Assembly: GCF_003711205.1 (NCBI RefSeq)
Contig: NZ_CP031013.1
Span: 3,142,501-3,206,500 of the forward strand
From: Polaromonas sp. SP1
Lineage (GTDB): Bacteria; Pseudomonadota; Gammaproteobacteria; Burkholderiales; Burkholderiaceae_C
Direction: 5' to 3'
Length of the DNA: 64,000 nt
In this document: positions 1 to 10,382 of the stretch, in pieces
Position numbering within the stretch: the stretch's first letter is position 1
Layout: every line of letters starts with the position of its first letter
The notes under the pieces: generated by a model
The model's input: only the letters and a program-made list of their open reading frames with translations
Databases searched by the model: none
What the model was told of the DNA's origin: nothing
Translations under genes and position numbers: made by a program

Positions 1-1923
<1,923 letters not shown>

Positions 1924-1950
1924 AGGCCTGCTGAAATGTGTTGAAAAGGT

Positions 1951-1983
1951 GCGCTGCGGAGAAATCCGCAGCGCTTTTTTTTG
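1951..1983 (+). terminator. Rho-independent terminator of ppsA
   Basis: A perfect 10-bp stem GCGCTGCGGA / TCCGCAGCGC with a GAAA tetraloop is followed by a run of nine T. It begins 27 bases after the ppsA stop codon. Confidence 0.95.
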
Positions 1984-2098
1984 GCCGTTCCCGAGGGAAA
2001 ACCCCCGGTGGCGGGAGGTTTCCCCGGTAAGCAACCGGCAAGGCCTCCGGTGACAATCGAGGCCGTGTCCCCCTTTCATTCTTTGCCCGCCCCGAGCC

Positions 2099-2395
2099 AT
2101 GCTTGCCGTCGCCATCACCGTCAAACTGCTCGCTGAGATTGCGCTGCTGGCATTGGCCGGCCAATGGCTGGTGGGCGTGATGGCTGGCGGCGCGAAGGGC
2201 AGCAATCCGGTTTACCGCGTGCTGCAGCTGGTTGGCCGGCCTTGGGTCAAGGCTGCGCGCTGGATATCCCCGCCGGTGGTGATGGAGCGCCACCTGCCGC
2301 TGGTGGCGTTTCTGGTGCTGTTGCTTGTGTGGGCTGTTGCTGCCATCGCCAAGGTTCGCATCTGCCTGGAGATCGGGGTGGCGCTGTGCAAATAG
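2099..2395 (+). CDS. Small two-helix membrane protein, first gene of the symporter operon
   Basis: A 98-residue protein of unknown function. A hydrophobic N-terminal helix (about residues 3-28) and a second one near residues 66-86 flank a short basic loop. I do not recognise the family. Its stop codon overlaps the GTG start of the TPR gene by 10 bases, and the tight chain of overlaps runs on to the sodium:solute symporter, so it is probably co-transcribed with it. A role at the membrane beside the transporter is inference from position only. The start ATG lies about 115 bases after the ppsA terminator, in a GC-rich leader. Confidence 0.7.
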   Translation: MLAVAITVKLLAEIALLALAGQWLVGVMAGGAKGSNPVYRVLQLVGRPWVKAARWISPPVVMERHLPLVAFLVLLLVWAVAAIAKVRICLEIGVALCK

Positions 2396-2991
2396 GGGCT
2401 GGCTTGCACTATGTGTTCCTGAAAGCGCGCGCCTTGCTTTTGCTCGCCTGCGCCAAACGACCCGCCGCACTGGCAACGTTTGACCGGATGCTGCAACTGC
2501 GGCCCGCCGATCCTTATGCACTGGCCAGCCGCGGCCATGTGGCGGCTCAACTCCATCTGACGCAAGAAGCCATTGCCAGCTTGAGGCACTTGACCGTTGT
2601 CAGGCCCGAACAGGCGGCGGGCTGGTTCAACCTGGGCTACCTGCTGCAGCAAGCCGGCCGGCATGACGAAGCAGGACCCGCATTTGAGCGGGCGCTGGCG
2701 CTGGATGCGCGCCTGGACCAGGCCTGGTACGGCCTGGCGCTGGTGCTGATCCAGGCCCGGCGCTTCGAGGAAGCCGCTGAGGCCCTGCAAAAAAATACGG
2801 CCCTGCAGCCGTTGAGCCCCTACGGCTGGTACCGGCTCGCGCAGGTCTGGCTGGCGCTGGGCCAGCCGGGCAAGGCGCGCAAGGTGATTGCGCACCTCAG
2901 GCGCTTTGAGCCGCGTGTGGCCGCCCAGTTTGAGCGCGAAAACGAGGCTGTTTTTGCGGCCGCCGGTGAGGTCACCCATGCAGCCCACTGA
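2386..2991 (+). CDS. Tetratricopeptide-repeat protein
   Basis: A 201-residue protein made largely of TPR-type helix pairs, for example the units containing GWFNLGYLLQQAGRHDEA, AWYGLALVLIQARRFEEA and GWYRLAQVWLALGQPGKA. TPR arrays bind partner proteins. The GTG at 2386 is chosen as the start because it follows a GATCGGGG ribosome binding site and lies inside the end of the previous gene. An open frame extends further 5' but has no TPR character there. A hydrophobic stretch near residues 7-20 could anchor it to the membrane. It overlaps the next gene by 14 bases, so it belongs to the same operon as the transporter and may scaffold it. Confidence 0.75.
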   Translation: MQIGAGLHYVFLKARALLLLACAKRPAALATFDRMLQLRPADPYALASRGHVAAQLHLTQEAIASLRHLTVVRPEQAAGWFNLGYLLQQAGRHDEAGPAFERALALDARLDQAWYGLALVLIQARRFEEAAEALQKNTALQPLSPYGWYRLAQVWLALGQPGKARKVIAHLRRFEPRVAAQFERENEAVFAAAGEVTHAAH

Positions 2992-3235
2992 GAGCCATCG
3001 CCGCTACTGGCGCAAGAACCTGGCCGTGACGGCGGTGTTGCTGCTGGTCTGGTTCAGCGTCTCCTTCGGCGTGAGCTATTTCGCACGGTCGCTGAACTTC
3101 ACGTTTTTCGGCTGGCCCTTCAGCTTCTGGATGGGCGCGCAGGGCGCCCTGGTGGTGTATTGCCTCATCGTCGGCTTTTATGCCTGGTACATGAACCGTC
3201 TCGACATCGAGCATGACGTGGCGGACGAGGACTGA
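2978..3235 (+). CDS. DUF4212 small subunit of a sodium:solute symporter
   Basis: An 85-residue integral membrane protein with two hydrophobic helices (about residues 15-35 and 45-68) and an acidic C-terminus. Size, topology and position immediately before a VC_2705-type symporter match the DUF4212 family of small symporter subunits. The ATG at 2978 overlaps the upstream TPR gene and is preceded by GGTGAG. The stop codon abuts the ATG of the large subunit with no gap, which points to coupled translation. The partner relationship is established for the family; the transported solute is not readable from sequence. Confidence 0.85.
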   Translation: MQPTESHRRYWRKNLAVTAVLLLVWFSVSFGVSYFARSLNFTFFGWPFSFWMGAQGALVVYCLIVGFYAWYMNRLDIEHDVADED

Positions 3236-5347
3236 ATGGCCGGCTTCTTTGGTTCACGCGAGGGGGTCCTGCTCTCGAGCCAGCAGTTCAAGCGGCAGCT
3301 GGACCGCGTCTACCGCTGGTACACGCTGGGCCTGGTGGTATTTGTGGTCATCCTCGCGCTGCTGGAGCGCGCGGGCCTGCCGCGCCTCTGGATAGGCACG
3401 GCCTTTTTGCTGGCCACCATCGGCCTGTACGCGGGCATTGGTGTCATGAGCCGCACCACTGACGCCTCTGAATACTATGTGGCGGGCCGTCGCGTGCCGG
3501 CGGTCTACAACGGCATGGCCACCGGCGCCGACTGGATGTCGGCCGCCTCGTTCATCGGCCTGGCGGGCACGCTCTACCTCACGGGTTACAGCGGGCTGGC
3601 TTTCATCATGGGCTGGACGGGCGGCTATTGCCTGGTGGCCCTGGTGCTTGCGCCTTACCTGCGCAAATTCGGCCAGTTCACCATTCCCGACTTTTTGGGC
3701 GAACGCTACGGCGGAAGCCTGCCGCGGCTCATCGGCGTGGCGGCGGCCATCCTTTGCTCCTTCACCTACCTGGTCGCGCAGATTTACGGCGTGGGCCTGA
3801 TCACCTCCTACCTGACCGGCATCGCGTTCGAGCTGGGCATCTTTCTGGGCCTGGGCGGAATTCTTGTGTGCTCCTTCCTGGGCGGTATGCGCGCGGTGAC
3901 CTGGACGCAAGTCGCCCAGTACATCATCCTGGTGGTGGCTTACCTGATCCCGGTGGTCTGGCTGTCCGTCAAGCAGACGGGCGTGCCGGTGCCGCAGCTG
4001 GTTTACGGCTTTCAGCTCGAAAAGGTGACGGCCAAGGAAAAAGAGCTGACGGCCGATCCCAGGGAACTGCAGGTGCGTGAACTCTTCAGGCAGCGGTCGG
4101 AAGCGCTATCGGGCAAGCTGGCGCAGCCGGCGGAATCACTGGCCGCCGACAAACTGGCCGCCGCCAAACGGATGGAGCAGCTCAAAACCGGCAATGCCTC
4201 GGTAGCGGACATCTCTTCGGCCGCCAAAGCCCTGGCCACCATGCCCAGAGACGAGGCGGCCGCCGTCAAGGCCTGGACGGCCGCCAAAGCCGCTGCCGAC
4301 ATCAAGACCCAGCCGCTCAACGGCATGCCGGCCCACGCGACGCAGTTCTCGGGCAACCCGGACGGAACACCGAAAGAGCAGGAGACCTACGACACCTCGC
4401 GCCGCAATTTTCTGGCGCTGGTTTTTTGCCTCATGGTGGGCACGGCGGCCTTGCCGCACATCCTGATGCGCTACTACACGGTCCCCAGCGTGCGCGAGGC
4501 GCGGCAATCCGTCACGTGGTCGCTGGTGTGCATCTTTCTGCTGTATTTCACCGCACCGGCGCTGGCGGTACTGGTGAAGTACGAGATATTCACCGTGCTG
4601 GTCGGCATGCCGTTTGACCAACTGCCGGCCTGGGTGAATTCCTGGACGCGGGTAGACCCTTCGCTGCTGTCTGTCACCGACATCAACAAGGACAACATCC
4701 TGCAGCTCAATGAGATGAACATAGGCGGCGACATCGTCGTGCTGCTGACGCCCGAACTGGCGGGCCTGCCCTATGTCATTTCAGGCTTGGTGGCGGCGGG
4801 CGGGCTGGCCGCGGCGCTGTCGACCGCCGACGGCCTGCTGCTGACGATTGCCAATGCGCTGGGGCACGACCTCTATTACAAGATGATCGACCCCAACGCC
4901 TCGACGGTAAGCCGGGTCACGGTGTCCAAGATCCTGCTGCTCATCGTCGCCTTGCTGGCCGCCTACGTGGCGGCGCAAAAGCCGGCGGACATCCTGTTTC
5001 TGGTCTCGGCCGCGTTCTCGTTTGCCGCCGCCTCCTTCTTCCCGGCCCTGAGCCTGGGAATCTTCTGGAAGCGCGCCAATGGCATAGGCGCGGTGCTGGG
5101 CATGGTGTGCGGTCTGGGCGTGACCTCGTACTATATGTTCACCAACCAGGCCTGGCTGCGCGCCACCTTCGGCATCACCTCGCCGGTGCAGCTGTGGTGG
5201 GGCATAGACCCGATTTCGGCCGGACTTTTCGGCGTTCCGGTCGGTTTTGCGGTAATTGTGCTGGTCAGCCTGGTCACCCGGCCTCCCAGCCAGAAAGTCC
5301 AGGAACTGGTCGAATACATCCGCTACCCGGACCTGAAACGCCTCTAA
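3236..5347 (+). CDS. VC_2705-type sodium:solute symporter, large subunit
   Basis: A 703-residue inner-membrane transporter of the sodium:solute symporter family, related to the acetate permease ActP. Sodium-coupled uptake of a small carboxylate is the likely role, by family. The core SSS string from SEYYVAGRRVPA through GADWMSAASFIGLAG (residues 78-111) is clear, with many hydrophobic helices after it. Between helices, residues 260-390 form a long soluble, alanine- and charge-rich insert with helical character, which makes the protein longer than a typical ActP of about 550 residues. It is the last gene of the operon that starts at 2099. Confidence 0.88.
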   Translation: MAGFFGSREGVLLSSQQFKRQLDRVYRWYTLGLVVFVVILALLERAGLPRLWIGTAFLLATIGLYAGIGVMSRTTDASEYYVAGRRVPAVYNGMATGADWMSAASFIGLAGTLYLTGYSGLAFIMGWTGGYCLVALVLAPYLRKFGQFTIPDFLGERYGGSLPRLIGVAAAILCSFTYLVAQIYGVGLITSYLTGIAFELGIFLGLGGILVCSFLGGMRAVTWTQVAQYIILVVAYLIPVVWLSVKQTGVPVPQLVYGFQLEKVTAKEKELTADPRELQVRELFRQRSEALSGKLAQPAESLAADKLAAAKRMEQLKTGNASVADISSAAKALATMPRDEAAAVKAWTAAKAAADIKTQPLNGMPAHATQFSGNPDGTPKEQETYDTSRRNFLALVFCLMVGTAALPHILMRYYTVPSVREARQSVTWSLVCIFLLYFTAPALAVLVKYEIFTVLVGMPFDQLPAWVNSWTRVDPSLLSVTDINKDNILQLNEMNIGGDIVVLLTPELAGLPYVISGLVAAGGLAAALSTADGLLLTIANALGHDLYYKMIDPNASTVSRVTVSKILLLIVALLAAYVAAQKPADILFLVSAAFSFAAASFFPALSLGIFWKRANGIGAVLGMVCGLGVTSYYMFTNQAWLRATFGITSPVQLWWGIDPISAGLFGVPVGFAVIVLVSLVTRPPSQKVQELVEYIRYPDLKRL

Positions 5348-5445
5348 AAACACCCGGCACAGCCGGAATGCGAGGGATTTCGGCGTTTTCAGGTCCAGTG
5401 CGGATCTTCCCCGTCTTTACCAGCATGAGCCACGGAACCGGCTTT

Positions 5446-5510
5446 GCCGGGCCGTAGGCGGGCGGCCCCCTCGGGGGGCAGCGACTCACACAAAGTGGGG
5501 GAGCGTGGGG
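5446..5510. repeat. Dispersed CCCCCCGAGGGGG intergenic repeat, copy 1
   Basis: On the minus strand it reads CCCCACGCT, then a variable stretch ending near TGTGTGAGT, then CGCTGCCCCCCGAGGGGGC, and closes with GGCCCGGC. The same ordered blocks recur at 63534-63606. This copy ends just before the -10 box of the rpsF operon. Confidence 0.7.
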
Positions 5511-5528
5511 GTGGTATATAATCATGGG
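5494..5528 (+). promoter_or_regulatory. Promoter of the rpsF operon
   Basis: A perfect TATAAT at 5517-5522 lies 68 bases before the rpsF start codon. The -35 region is poorly matched and falls at the edge of the GC-rich repeat. Assignment is by the -10 box and position. Confidence 0.5.
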
Positions 5529-5589
5529 CTTCGCCTTGCTGCACCCTTAACGACGCTGGGGCAGCTTCAATCAACCACAAGGAGAGTTT

Positions 5590-5955
5590 ATGCGTCACTA
5601 TGAGATCGTCTTGCTGATCCACCCGGATCAAAGCGAGCAAGTCCCAGCCATGCTGGAACGTTACAAGGGCATGATTACCGCCGGCGGTGGAAAAGTGCAT
5701 CGTGTTGAAGATTGGGGCCGCCGCCAGCTGGTGTACCTGATCCAGAAACTCGCAAAAGCCCACTACCTCTGCATCAACATCGAAGCCAGCCAGGCCGTGA
5801 TGGAAGAAATTGAACACGCGTTCAAGTTCAACGATGCCGTGCTGCGCCACCTGACTGTCGTGAAGAAGAAGGCCGAAACCGGCCCATCCCTCATGATGCG
5901 CAACGTCGAGAGGGAAGAAGCCCGTAAAGCCCAACAGCAGGAGTATGCGGCTTAA
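5590..5955 (+). CDS. rpsF: 30S ribosomal protein S6
   Basis: A 121-residue ribosomal protein of the 30S platform that binds next to S18. The sequence shows the S6 hallmarks [14 protein letters not shown] at the N-terminus, [15 protein letters not shown] in the middle and HYLCINIEA. The C-terminal tail after about residue 95 is basic and then glutamate-rich, as in other betaproteobacteria. GGAGAG precedes the ATG. It heads the conserved order rpsF-priB-rpsR-rplI, in which S6 and S18 are made together; S6-S18 feedback on the leader is known in other bacteria but no such structure is evident here. Confidence 0.97.
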   Translation: MRHYEIVLLIHPDQSEQVPAMLERYKGMITAGGGKVHRVEDWGRRQLVYLIQKLAKAHYLCINIEASQAVMEEIEHAFKFNDAVLRHLTVVKKKAETGPSLMMRNVEREEARKAQQQEYAA

Positions 5956-6015
5956 TAGCCAACATGCTGTTGAACGCCTCGCTGACGCGCAGCTGCCATT
6001 GAGCAAAAGCACGCA

Positions 6016-6333
6016 GTGAACCACGTTGAACTGACCGCCTGTATCGCCGAGGCAAGTCCTCTTCGCTACACGCCCGCTGGAATCCCCGCTGCCAATTTCG
6101 TTCTCGAGCACGAGTCCGAAGTCGTCGAAGCCGGAGTCACCAGGCAGGTCAAGTTGACGGTCAGGGCGGTGGCCTTCGGAGCGCTGGCTGAGCAATCAGC
6201 CAAGTCCCCCCTAGGCAAACCCTTCAGGTTCACCGGTTTTCTCATCAATGCGCGCACCAGCAAAGGTGTTGTTTTCCATATTCAAGCTCTTCACCAGGCA
6301 GACCCGGTAGAGCAAGTACAGAACCCCCATTAA
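6016..6333 (+). CDS. priB: Primosomal replication protein N (PriB)
   Basis: A 105-residue single-stranded-DNA-binding OB-fold protein that joins PriA in restarting stalled replication forks. The family core [21 protein letters not shown] near residues 14-34 matches PriB, and [17 protein letters not shown] gives the closing strands. Placement between rpsF and rpsR is the classical location. The start is a GTG at 6016; no ATG gives a better fit to the family N-terminus. Co-transcribed with the ribosomal genes, so restart capacity is tied to growth rate. Confidence 0.93.
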   Translation: MNHVELTACIAEASPLRYTPAGIPAANFVLEHESEVVEAGVTRQVKLTVRAVAFGALAEQSAKSPLGKPFRFTGFLINARTSKGVVFHIQALHQADPVEQVQNPH

Positions 6334-6343
6334 GGAGTCCATC

Positions 6344-6628
6344 ATGGCCGGACCAAAACGTTTCAACAAAGACAAGCGCCCCAAGCGCAATACCCAATCC
6401 CTGCTGTTCAAGCGCAAGCGTTTTTGCCGCTTCACAGCCGCTGGCGTTGAAGAAATCGACTACAAAGACATCGACACCCTGCGCGATTTCGTAGCCGAAA
6501 ACGGAAAAATCATCCCCGCACGCCTGACCGGCACGCGCGCGATTTTCCAGCGCCAGATCAACACCGCCGTCAAGCGCGCTCGCTTCCTCGCGATGCTGCC
6601 TTACAGCGACCAGCACCGTACCCTGTAA
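6344..6628 (+). CDS. rpsR: 30S ribosomal protein S18
   Basis: A 94-residue 30S protein that pairs with S6. The signature region [19 protein letters not shown] followed by [19 protein letters not shown] and the C-terminal [10 protein letters not shown] is diagnostic of S18. The N-terminal extension ([19 protein letters not shown]) is basic and typical of Burkholderiales. AAGGAG lies just before the ATG. It sits 10 bases after priB and 11 bases before rplI. Confidence 0.97.
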   Translation: MAGPKRFNKDKRPKRNTQSLLFKRKRFCRFTAAGVEEIDYKDIDTLRDFVAENGKIIPARLTGTRAIFQRQINTAVKRARFLAMLPYSDQHRTL

Positions 6629-6639
6629 GGAGCGCGACC

Positions 6640-7092
6640 ATGCAAATCATTCTGCTCGACAAAGTCGTGAACCTCGGTAACCTCGGCGAAATCGTCAAGG
6701 TCAAAGACGGCTACGCACGTAACTTCCTGATCCCTTCGGGCCGCGCACGCCGCGCCACGGAAGCCAACAAGGCCGAATTCGAAGCCAAGCGCGTCGAACT
6801 CGAAAAGGCTGCGGCCGCCAAGCTGGCCGAAATGCAAGCCCAGGGCGAAAAGCTCGGCGGCACCACCGTCAAGCTGACGCAAAAAGCCGGTGTTGACGGC
6901 CGCCTGTTCGGCTCCGTCACCAACCACGACATCTCGGCTGAGCTGACCAAGCAGGGCTTCCCCGTGCTGAAGTCGCAAATCCGCATGCCTAACGGCCCGC
7001 TGAAGGTGGTTGGCGACCACGCCGTGACCGTTGCCCTGCACACCGACGTGGCAGTGGACATCACCGTCACCGTGTACGGCGAAACCGCTTAA
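6640..7092 (+). CDS. rplI: 50S ribosomal protein L9
   Basis: A 150-residue protein of the 50S L1-stalk base. The N-terminal domain begins [33 protein letters not shown], with the conserved [13 protein letters not shown] string near residues 25-37. A long connecting helix (residues 42-75) precedes the C-terminal domain with [12 protein letters not shown]. Full family length of about 150. Last gene of the rpsF operon, followed by a hairpin terminator. Confidence 0.97.
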   Translation: MQIILLDKVVNLGNLGEIVKVKDGYARNFLIPSGRARRATEANKAEFEAKRVELEKAAAAKLAEMQAQGEKLGGTTVKLTQKAGVDGRLFGSVTNHDISAELTKQGFPVLKSQIRMPNGPLKVVGDHAVTVALHTDVAVDITVTVYGETA

Positions 7093-7109
7093 GCGTTTTC
7101 TCCCTCCGC

Positions 7110-7138
7110 AAAAAAGCCGCTCGCCGAGCGGCTTTTTT
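7110..7138 (+). terminator. Terminator of the rpsF-priB-rpsR-rplI operon
   Basis: A GCCGCTCG / CGAGCGGC hairpin is flanked by an A-run on the left and six T on the right. It begins about 20 bases after the rplI stop and may act in both directions. Confidence 0.9.
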
Positions 7139-7203
7139 CATGGTTGTTCCTGTCGATGGGCTGTTCACAAGTTCACAGCCCATTTCCACCCGATTTCCCC
7201 CGG

Positions 7204-7212
7204 TTATCCACA
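7204..7212 (+). promoter_or_regulatory. Perfect DnaA box upstream of dnaB
   Basis: TTATCCACA, the strong consensus DnaA-binding nonamer, lies 61 bases before the dnaB start codon, between the rplI terminator and dnaB. A partial relative, TTATCCCGC, follows at 7216. This would suit control of dnaB by the initiator DnaA, as an inference. Confidence 0.55.
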
Positions 7213-7272
7213 ACCTTATCCCGCAGGGGTTTGTGCTCACGGCGTACCATTCACCCTCTCCCAAGGAAACCC

Positions 7273-8685
7273 ATGTCTGCCGTACTTTCCACCTACGACG
7301 ATCCCGGCTACAGCCCCGACCGCCAGATCGCCCAGCTGCGCATTCCACCGCACTCCATCGAGGGTGAATCCAGTGTTCTGGGGGGCTTGCTGCTCGACAA
7401 CGGCGCCTGGGACCGCGTAGGCGACCTGCTGGTCGACGAAGACTTTTACCGCTCCGAACACAAGCTGATTTACGCCGCCGTGGGCGCGCTGATCAATGCC
7501 ACAAAGCCGGCCGACATCATCACTGTCTATGAGTACCTGCAAAACCAGGGCAAGGCCGATGAAGTAGGGGGCCTGAGCTACCTCAATTCACTGGCGCAGT
7601 ACGTGCCCAGCGCCGCCAATATCCGCCGCTACGCCGAGATCGTGCGCGAGCGCGCCATCCTGCGCAAGCTGGTCTCCGCCTCCGACGAAATCGCCACCAA
7701 CGCCTTCAACCCGCAGGGCAAGGATGTCGCGGCCATCCTGGACGAAGCCGAGCAGAAGATCTTCAAGATCGGCGAGCAGGGCTCGCGCATGAAGGAGGGT
7801 TTCCAGAGTATGGACACGCTGGTCGTGAGCCTGCTCGACCGCGTGACCGAGATGGCCGAGAACCCGCAGGACGTCACCGGCGTGCCCACGGGCTTCTACG
7901 ACCTGGACCGCATGACCTCCGGCTTCCAGGCCGGCGACCTGATCATCCTGGCGGCCCGGCCCTCGATGGGCAAAACGGCCCTGGCCATCAACATCGCCGA
8001 AAACGTGGCCTTGCTCGAAGGGCTGCCCGTCGCCGTCTTCTCGATGGAAATGGGCGCCTCGCAACTCGCGGTGCGTATCGTCGGCTCCATCGGCCGCATC
8101 GACCAGACCCATTTGCGCACCGGTGCCCTGACTGACGAAGAATGGCCGCGCCTGACGGAAGCGATTGAAAAGCTGCGCACCGTCTCGCTGCACATCGACG
8201 AGACGCCCGGCCTGACCGTGAGCGAGCTGCGCGCCAACGCGCGCCGCCTGGCGCGCCAGTGCGGCAAGCTCGGCCTCATCGTCGTCGACTATTTGCAGCT
8301 CATGAGTGTCTCGGGCGGCATGGCCGAAGAAAACCGCGCCACCGCCGTCGGTGAAATCTCCCGCGGCCTGAAGATGCTGGCCAAAGAACTGCAATGCCCG
8401 GTGATCGCGCTGTCCCAGCTCAGCCGCGGCGTCGAGTCTCGCACCGACAAGCGCCCCATGATGAGCGACCTGCGCGAGTCCGGCGCCATCGAGCAGGATG
8501 CCGACATCATCATGTTCATCTACCGCGACGAGTACTATACCAAAGAGGCCTGCAAAGAGCCGGGCGTGGCCGAAGTCATCATCAGCAAGCAGCGTAACGG
8601 CCCCACCGGCACAGTGAAGCTGGCCTTCCTCAACCGCATCACCAAGTTCGAAAGCCTGGCCACGGGCGGAACCGGGGACTTCTGA
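7273..8685 (+). CDS. dnaB: Replicative DNA helicase DnaB
   Basis: A 470-residue hexameric 5'-3' helicase that unwinds the fork and recruits primase. The N-terminal domain begins near QLRIPPHSIEGESSVLGGLL. The RecA-like motor has the Walker A RPSMGKTALA near residues 229-238, SMEMGASQL, and the Walker B region LIVVDYLQLM. ESGAIEQDADIIMFIYRD and ISKQRNGPTG complete the DnaB signature. The ATG at 7273 is chosen because AAGGA precedes it; an open frame upstream would run through the intergenic DnaA box. dnaB beside the rpsF operon is the usual arrangement. Confidence 0.96.
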   Translation: MSAVLSTYDDPGYSPDRQIAQLRIPPHSIEGESSVLGGLLLDNGAWDRVGDLLVDEDFYRSEHKLIYAAVGALINATKPADIITVYEYLQNQGKADEVGGLSYLNSLAQYVPSAANIRRYAEIVRERAILRKLVSASDEIATNAFNPQGKDVAAILDEAEQKIFKIGEQGSRMKEGFQSMDTLVVSLLDRVTEMAENPQDVTGVPTGFYDLDRMTSGFQAGDLIILAARPSMGKTALAINIAENVALLEGLPVAVFSMEMGASQLAVRIVGSIGRIDQTHLRTGALTDEEWPRLTEAIEKLRTVSLHIDETPGLTVSELRANARRLARQCGKLGLIVVDYLQLMSVSGGMAEENRATAVGEISRGLKMLAKELQCPVIALSQLSRGVESRTDKRPMMSDLRESGAIEQDADIIMFIYRDEYYTKEACKEPGVAEVIISKQRNGPTGTVKLAFLNRITKFESLATGGTGDF

Positions 8686-8792
8686 CGCAGGGCGCGCACC
8701 CGGCGCTTGCCGGATGCGCCCACACTGCTGGAGTTGTCCTACACCACAGCGCTTCAGCCCGGCCTAGCATGACTTCTCACCCTTGAAACGCC

Positions 8793-9644
8793 ATGCAAAC
8801 AAGCTACACACTGCGACTGGCAACGCACATCTTGTGCGTGTGCGCAGTTGCGGCCTTTTGCGCAAGCGCAGGTGCACAAGACCCGCAAGGCACCACCACC
8901 ACGCGCACCACACTCCCGCCCGTCACCATCTCGGCCAAGGCCAACCGCGACCCGGTCGAAAAGTCCTACCGCAAGATGATCCGCGGCATGGACCTTTTCG
9001 AAAAAGAGCGCAGCGCCATGTCGCCCGGCGCGTCGCTGCGCTTCAAGCTCCTGCCGCGCAAACGCGAGACCGACATGAGCCGCATCGAGATGGAAGTGAT
9101 CGGCTCGACCGAGGCGTTTGAGGTGCCCATTGCGCCGGACCACACCTTTACCCTGGTGCGCAACCAGAAGGCCTACGATGAAAACGCGCAGGTCATCCCC
9201 AACCGCAAGGCGCAGACCATGACCTGGCGTACCGAGATCCGCACGCCCGGCCTGCCGCCCAACACCCGGCGCCTGGGCGACCTGCGGCTGGAATGCCGTG
9301 TGGGCATGGAGGCCGGCCTGGTCTCCAACAGCACCAATATCGTCGGCCGGCTGGCCAGGGTGATCATGGATACCCCGTCGTACTGCGACCGGAAAGACCC
9401 GCTCTACCTTTTCTTTTCAGACAAGCCCCTCTTCAGCGTGACGATGGTGGCCGGGGAGCGCAGGGAGGTCTTGCCGGTGAACAAACTCTGGGCCGCTGCA
9501 AGCGACGACGCCAGCCTGAACAGCGACCTGCCGGTTTGCGATTGTGAGGTGCTGGTAGACCGCACCTATGTCTTGCCGCTGGGTGACCGCAGCTGGCCCG
9601 ACGACACACGGGTGGAGTTTGAGTACATGGAGGACGGCGAATGA
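8793..9644 (+). CDS. Exported protein of unknown function
   Basis: A 283-residue protein with a Sec signal peptide (hydrophobic stretch about residues 8-26, cleavage plausible after SAGA near residue 28), so probably periplasmic. The mature part starts with a threonine-rich linker and PPVTISAKANRDPVEKSYRKM, a phrase also seen near the N-terminus of other uncharacterised exported proteins. Cysteines occur in LECRVG, SYCDR and VCDCEV. I do not recognise a domain. Its last four bases overlap the start of the next lipoprotein gene (ATGA), so the two are translationally coupled. Confidence 0.75.
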   Translation: MQTSYTLRLATHILCVCAVAAFCASAGAQDPQGTTTTRTTLPPVTISAKANRDPVEKSYRKMIRGMDLFEKERSAMSPGASLRFKLLPRKRETDMSRIEMEVIGSTEAFEVPIAPDHTFTLVRNQKAYDENAQVIPNRKAQTMTWRTEIRTPGLPPNTRRLGDLRLECRVGMEAGLVSNSTNIVGRLARVIMDTPSYCDRKDPLYLFFSDKPLFSVTMVAGERREVLPVNKLWAAASDDASLNSDLPVCDCEVLVDRTYVLPLGDRSWPDDTRVEFEYMEDGE

Positions 9645-9988
9645 GCAGGCGCATCACGGGCTTATTGGCCGCTGCCTGCCTGGTCCTGGCCGGCTGTGCC
9701 AGCACCATGGACGCGCAGGAGGCCCGCAATGCGGTGCCCGAGTTCCGTGAGCCCGGGATGTCGGTGCAGGCAGCCAAGGACGCCGTGCTGCCCGGCAAGT
9801 CGACCAAGGCCGATGTGGCCGCGGCGCTGGGCCAGGGCACGGTGGTCAAATTCGACAGCGGTTATGAGGTGTGGGTGTACCGGGCAAAAAACTACAAGCC
9901 CGCGGTGGACGCACCCGGCACGACCGAATTTATCGTGCTGTTTTCACCCTCAGGCGTCGTCAGCAAGACCCGCATCCGCCCTGTGTAG
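9641..9988 (+). CDS. Small lipoprotein, possibly BamE/SmpA-fold
   Basis: A 115-residue lipoprotein. The lipobox LAGC ends at about residue 20, after a hydrophobic signal segment. The mature part has the order VLPGKSTKADVAAALGQGTVVKFDSGYEVWVYR, which resembles the SmpA/OmlA (BamE-like) pattern of a short helix-turn after a GxT/S-x-x-[DE]V motif followed by a beta-hairpin. That assignment is tentative. It shares an ATGA overlap with the upstream exported protein, suggesting a two-gene envelope unit, and it is convergent with the lipoprotein gene on the minus strand. Confidence 0.75.
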   Translation: MSRRITGLLAAACLVLAGCASTMDAQEARNAVPEFREPGMSVQAAKDAVLPGKSTKADVAAALGQGTVVKFDSGYEVWVYRAKNYKPAVDAPGTTEFIVLFSPSGVVSKTRIRPV

Positions 9989-9997
9989 GCGAGCCGC

Positions 9998-10231
9998 TCA
10001 GCGCACGCACTCAAACCCGTACTGCCCGGGCTCCGGCTTGGTGATCAGCCTGGCGCGCATGCGGCTGCGTTTGTGGCATTCGGTTTCGGCAATCTCGGTG
10101 ATTTCCACCAGTTGCGAAGGGCGGCCTTTGACGACGATCAGTTTTTCGTTGGTGCTGACGAGTTGGGCTGCGCAGCCGGACAGGAAGGCAGAGGCCAGCA
10201 GCAGGGACGCCAGGAGCGGGAGTTTGTTCAT
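9998..10231 (-). CDS. Very small lipoprotein of unknown function
   Basis: A 77-residue protein with a classical lipoprotein signal: MNKLPLLASLLLASAFLSGC, lipid-modified cysteine at residue 20. The mature 57 residues include ECHKRSRMRAR and end in YGFECVR, so two cysteines could form a disulphide. No family recognised. It has a good AAGGAAA ribosome binding site and its own intergenic region upstream, where TTGACTATA-like sequence is visible. Confidence 0.7.
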   Translation of the reverse strand: MNKLPLLASLLLASAFLSGCAAQLVSTNEKLIVVKGRPSQLVEITEIAETECHKRSRMRARLITKPEPGQYGFECVR

Positions 10232-10323
10232 GAGGGTTTCCTTTTGGGTTGACTATACGAGCCGGCAGATTCTATAAAGGGGCAAGCCGGTGGGTTTATC
10301 CCGGGAGTTTGATGATTCTAAGT

Positions 10324-10382
10324 AAAAATCACCTCCAGCCCATATGGTTGCTGGGCTGATAGCTATCAATTTTGTAGCATTT
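10324..10382. repeat. Two-hairpin Comamonadaceae-type intergenic repeat, copy A (reverse)
   Basis: Reads ACCTCCAGCCC ... GCTGGGCTGATAGCTATCAA ... GTAGCA, the minus-strand orientation of the repeat described in findings. Both half-elements AGCCC/GGGCT and GCTA/TAGC are present. It lies directly at the 3' end of the exonuclease gene. Confidence 0.75.

Noticed and set aside
1985..2098. Structured leader (possible riboswitch) before the symporter operon
   Set aside because: The GC-rich stretch can fold, but I could not match any known riboswitch core.
7144..7272. 5' extension of the dnaB frame
   Set aside because: It would run through the region after the rplI terminator and the DnaA box; the ATG at 7273 has a ribosome site and the usual DnaB N-terminus.
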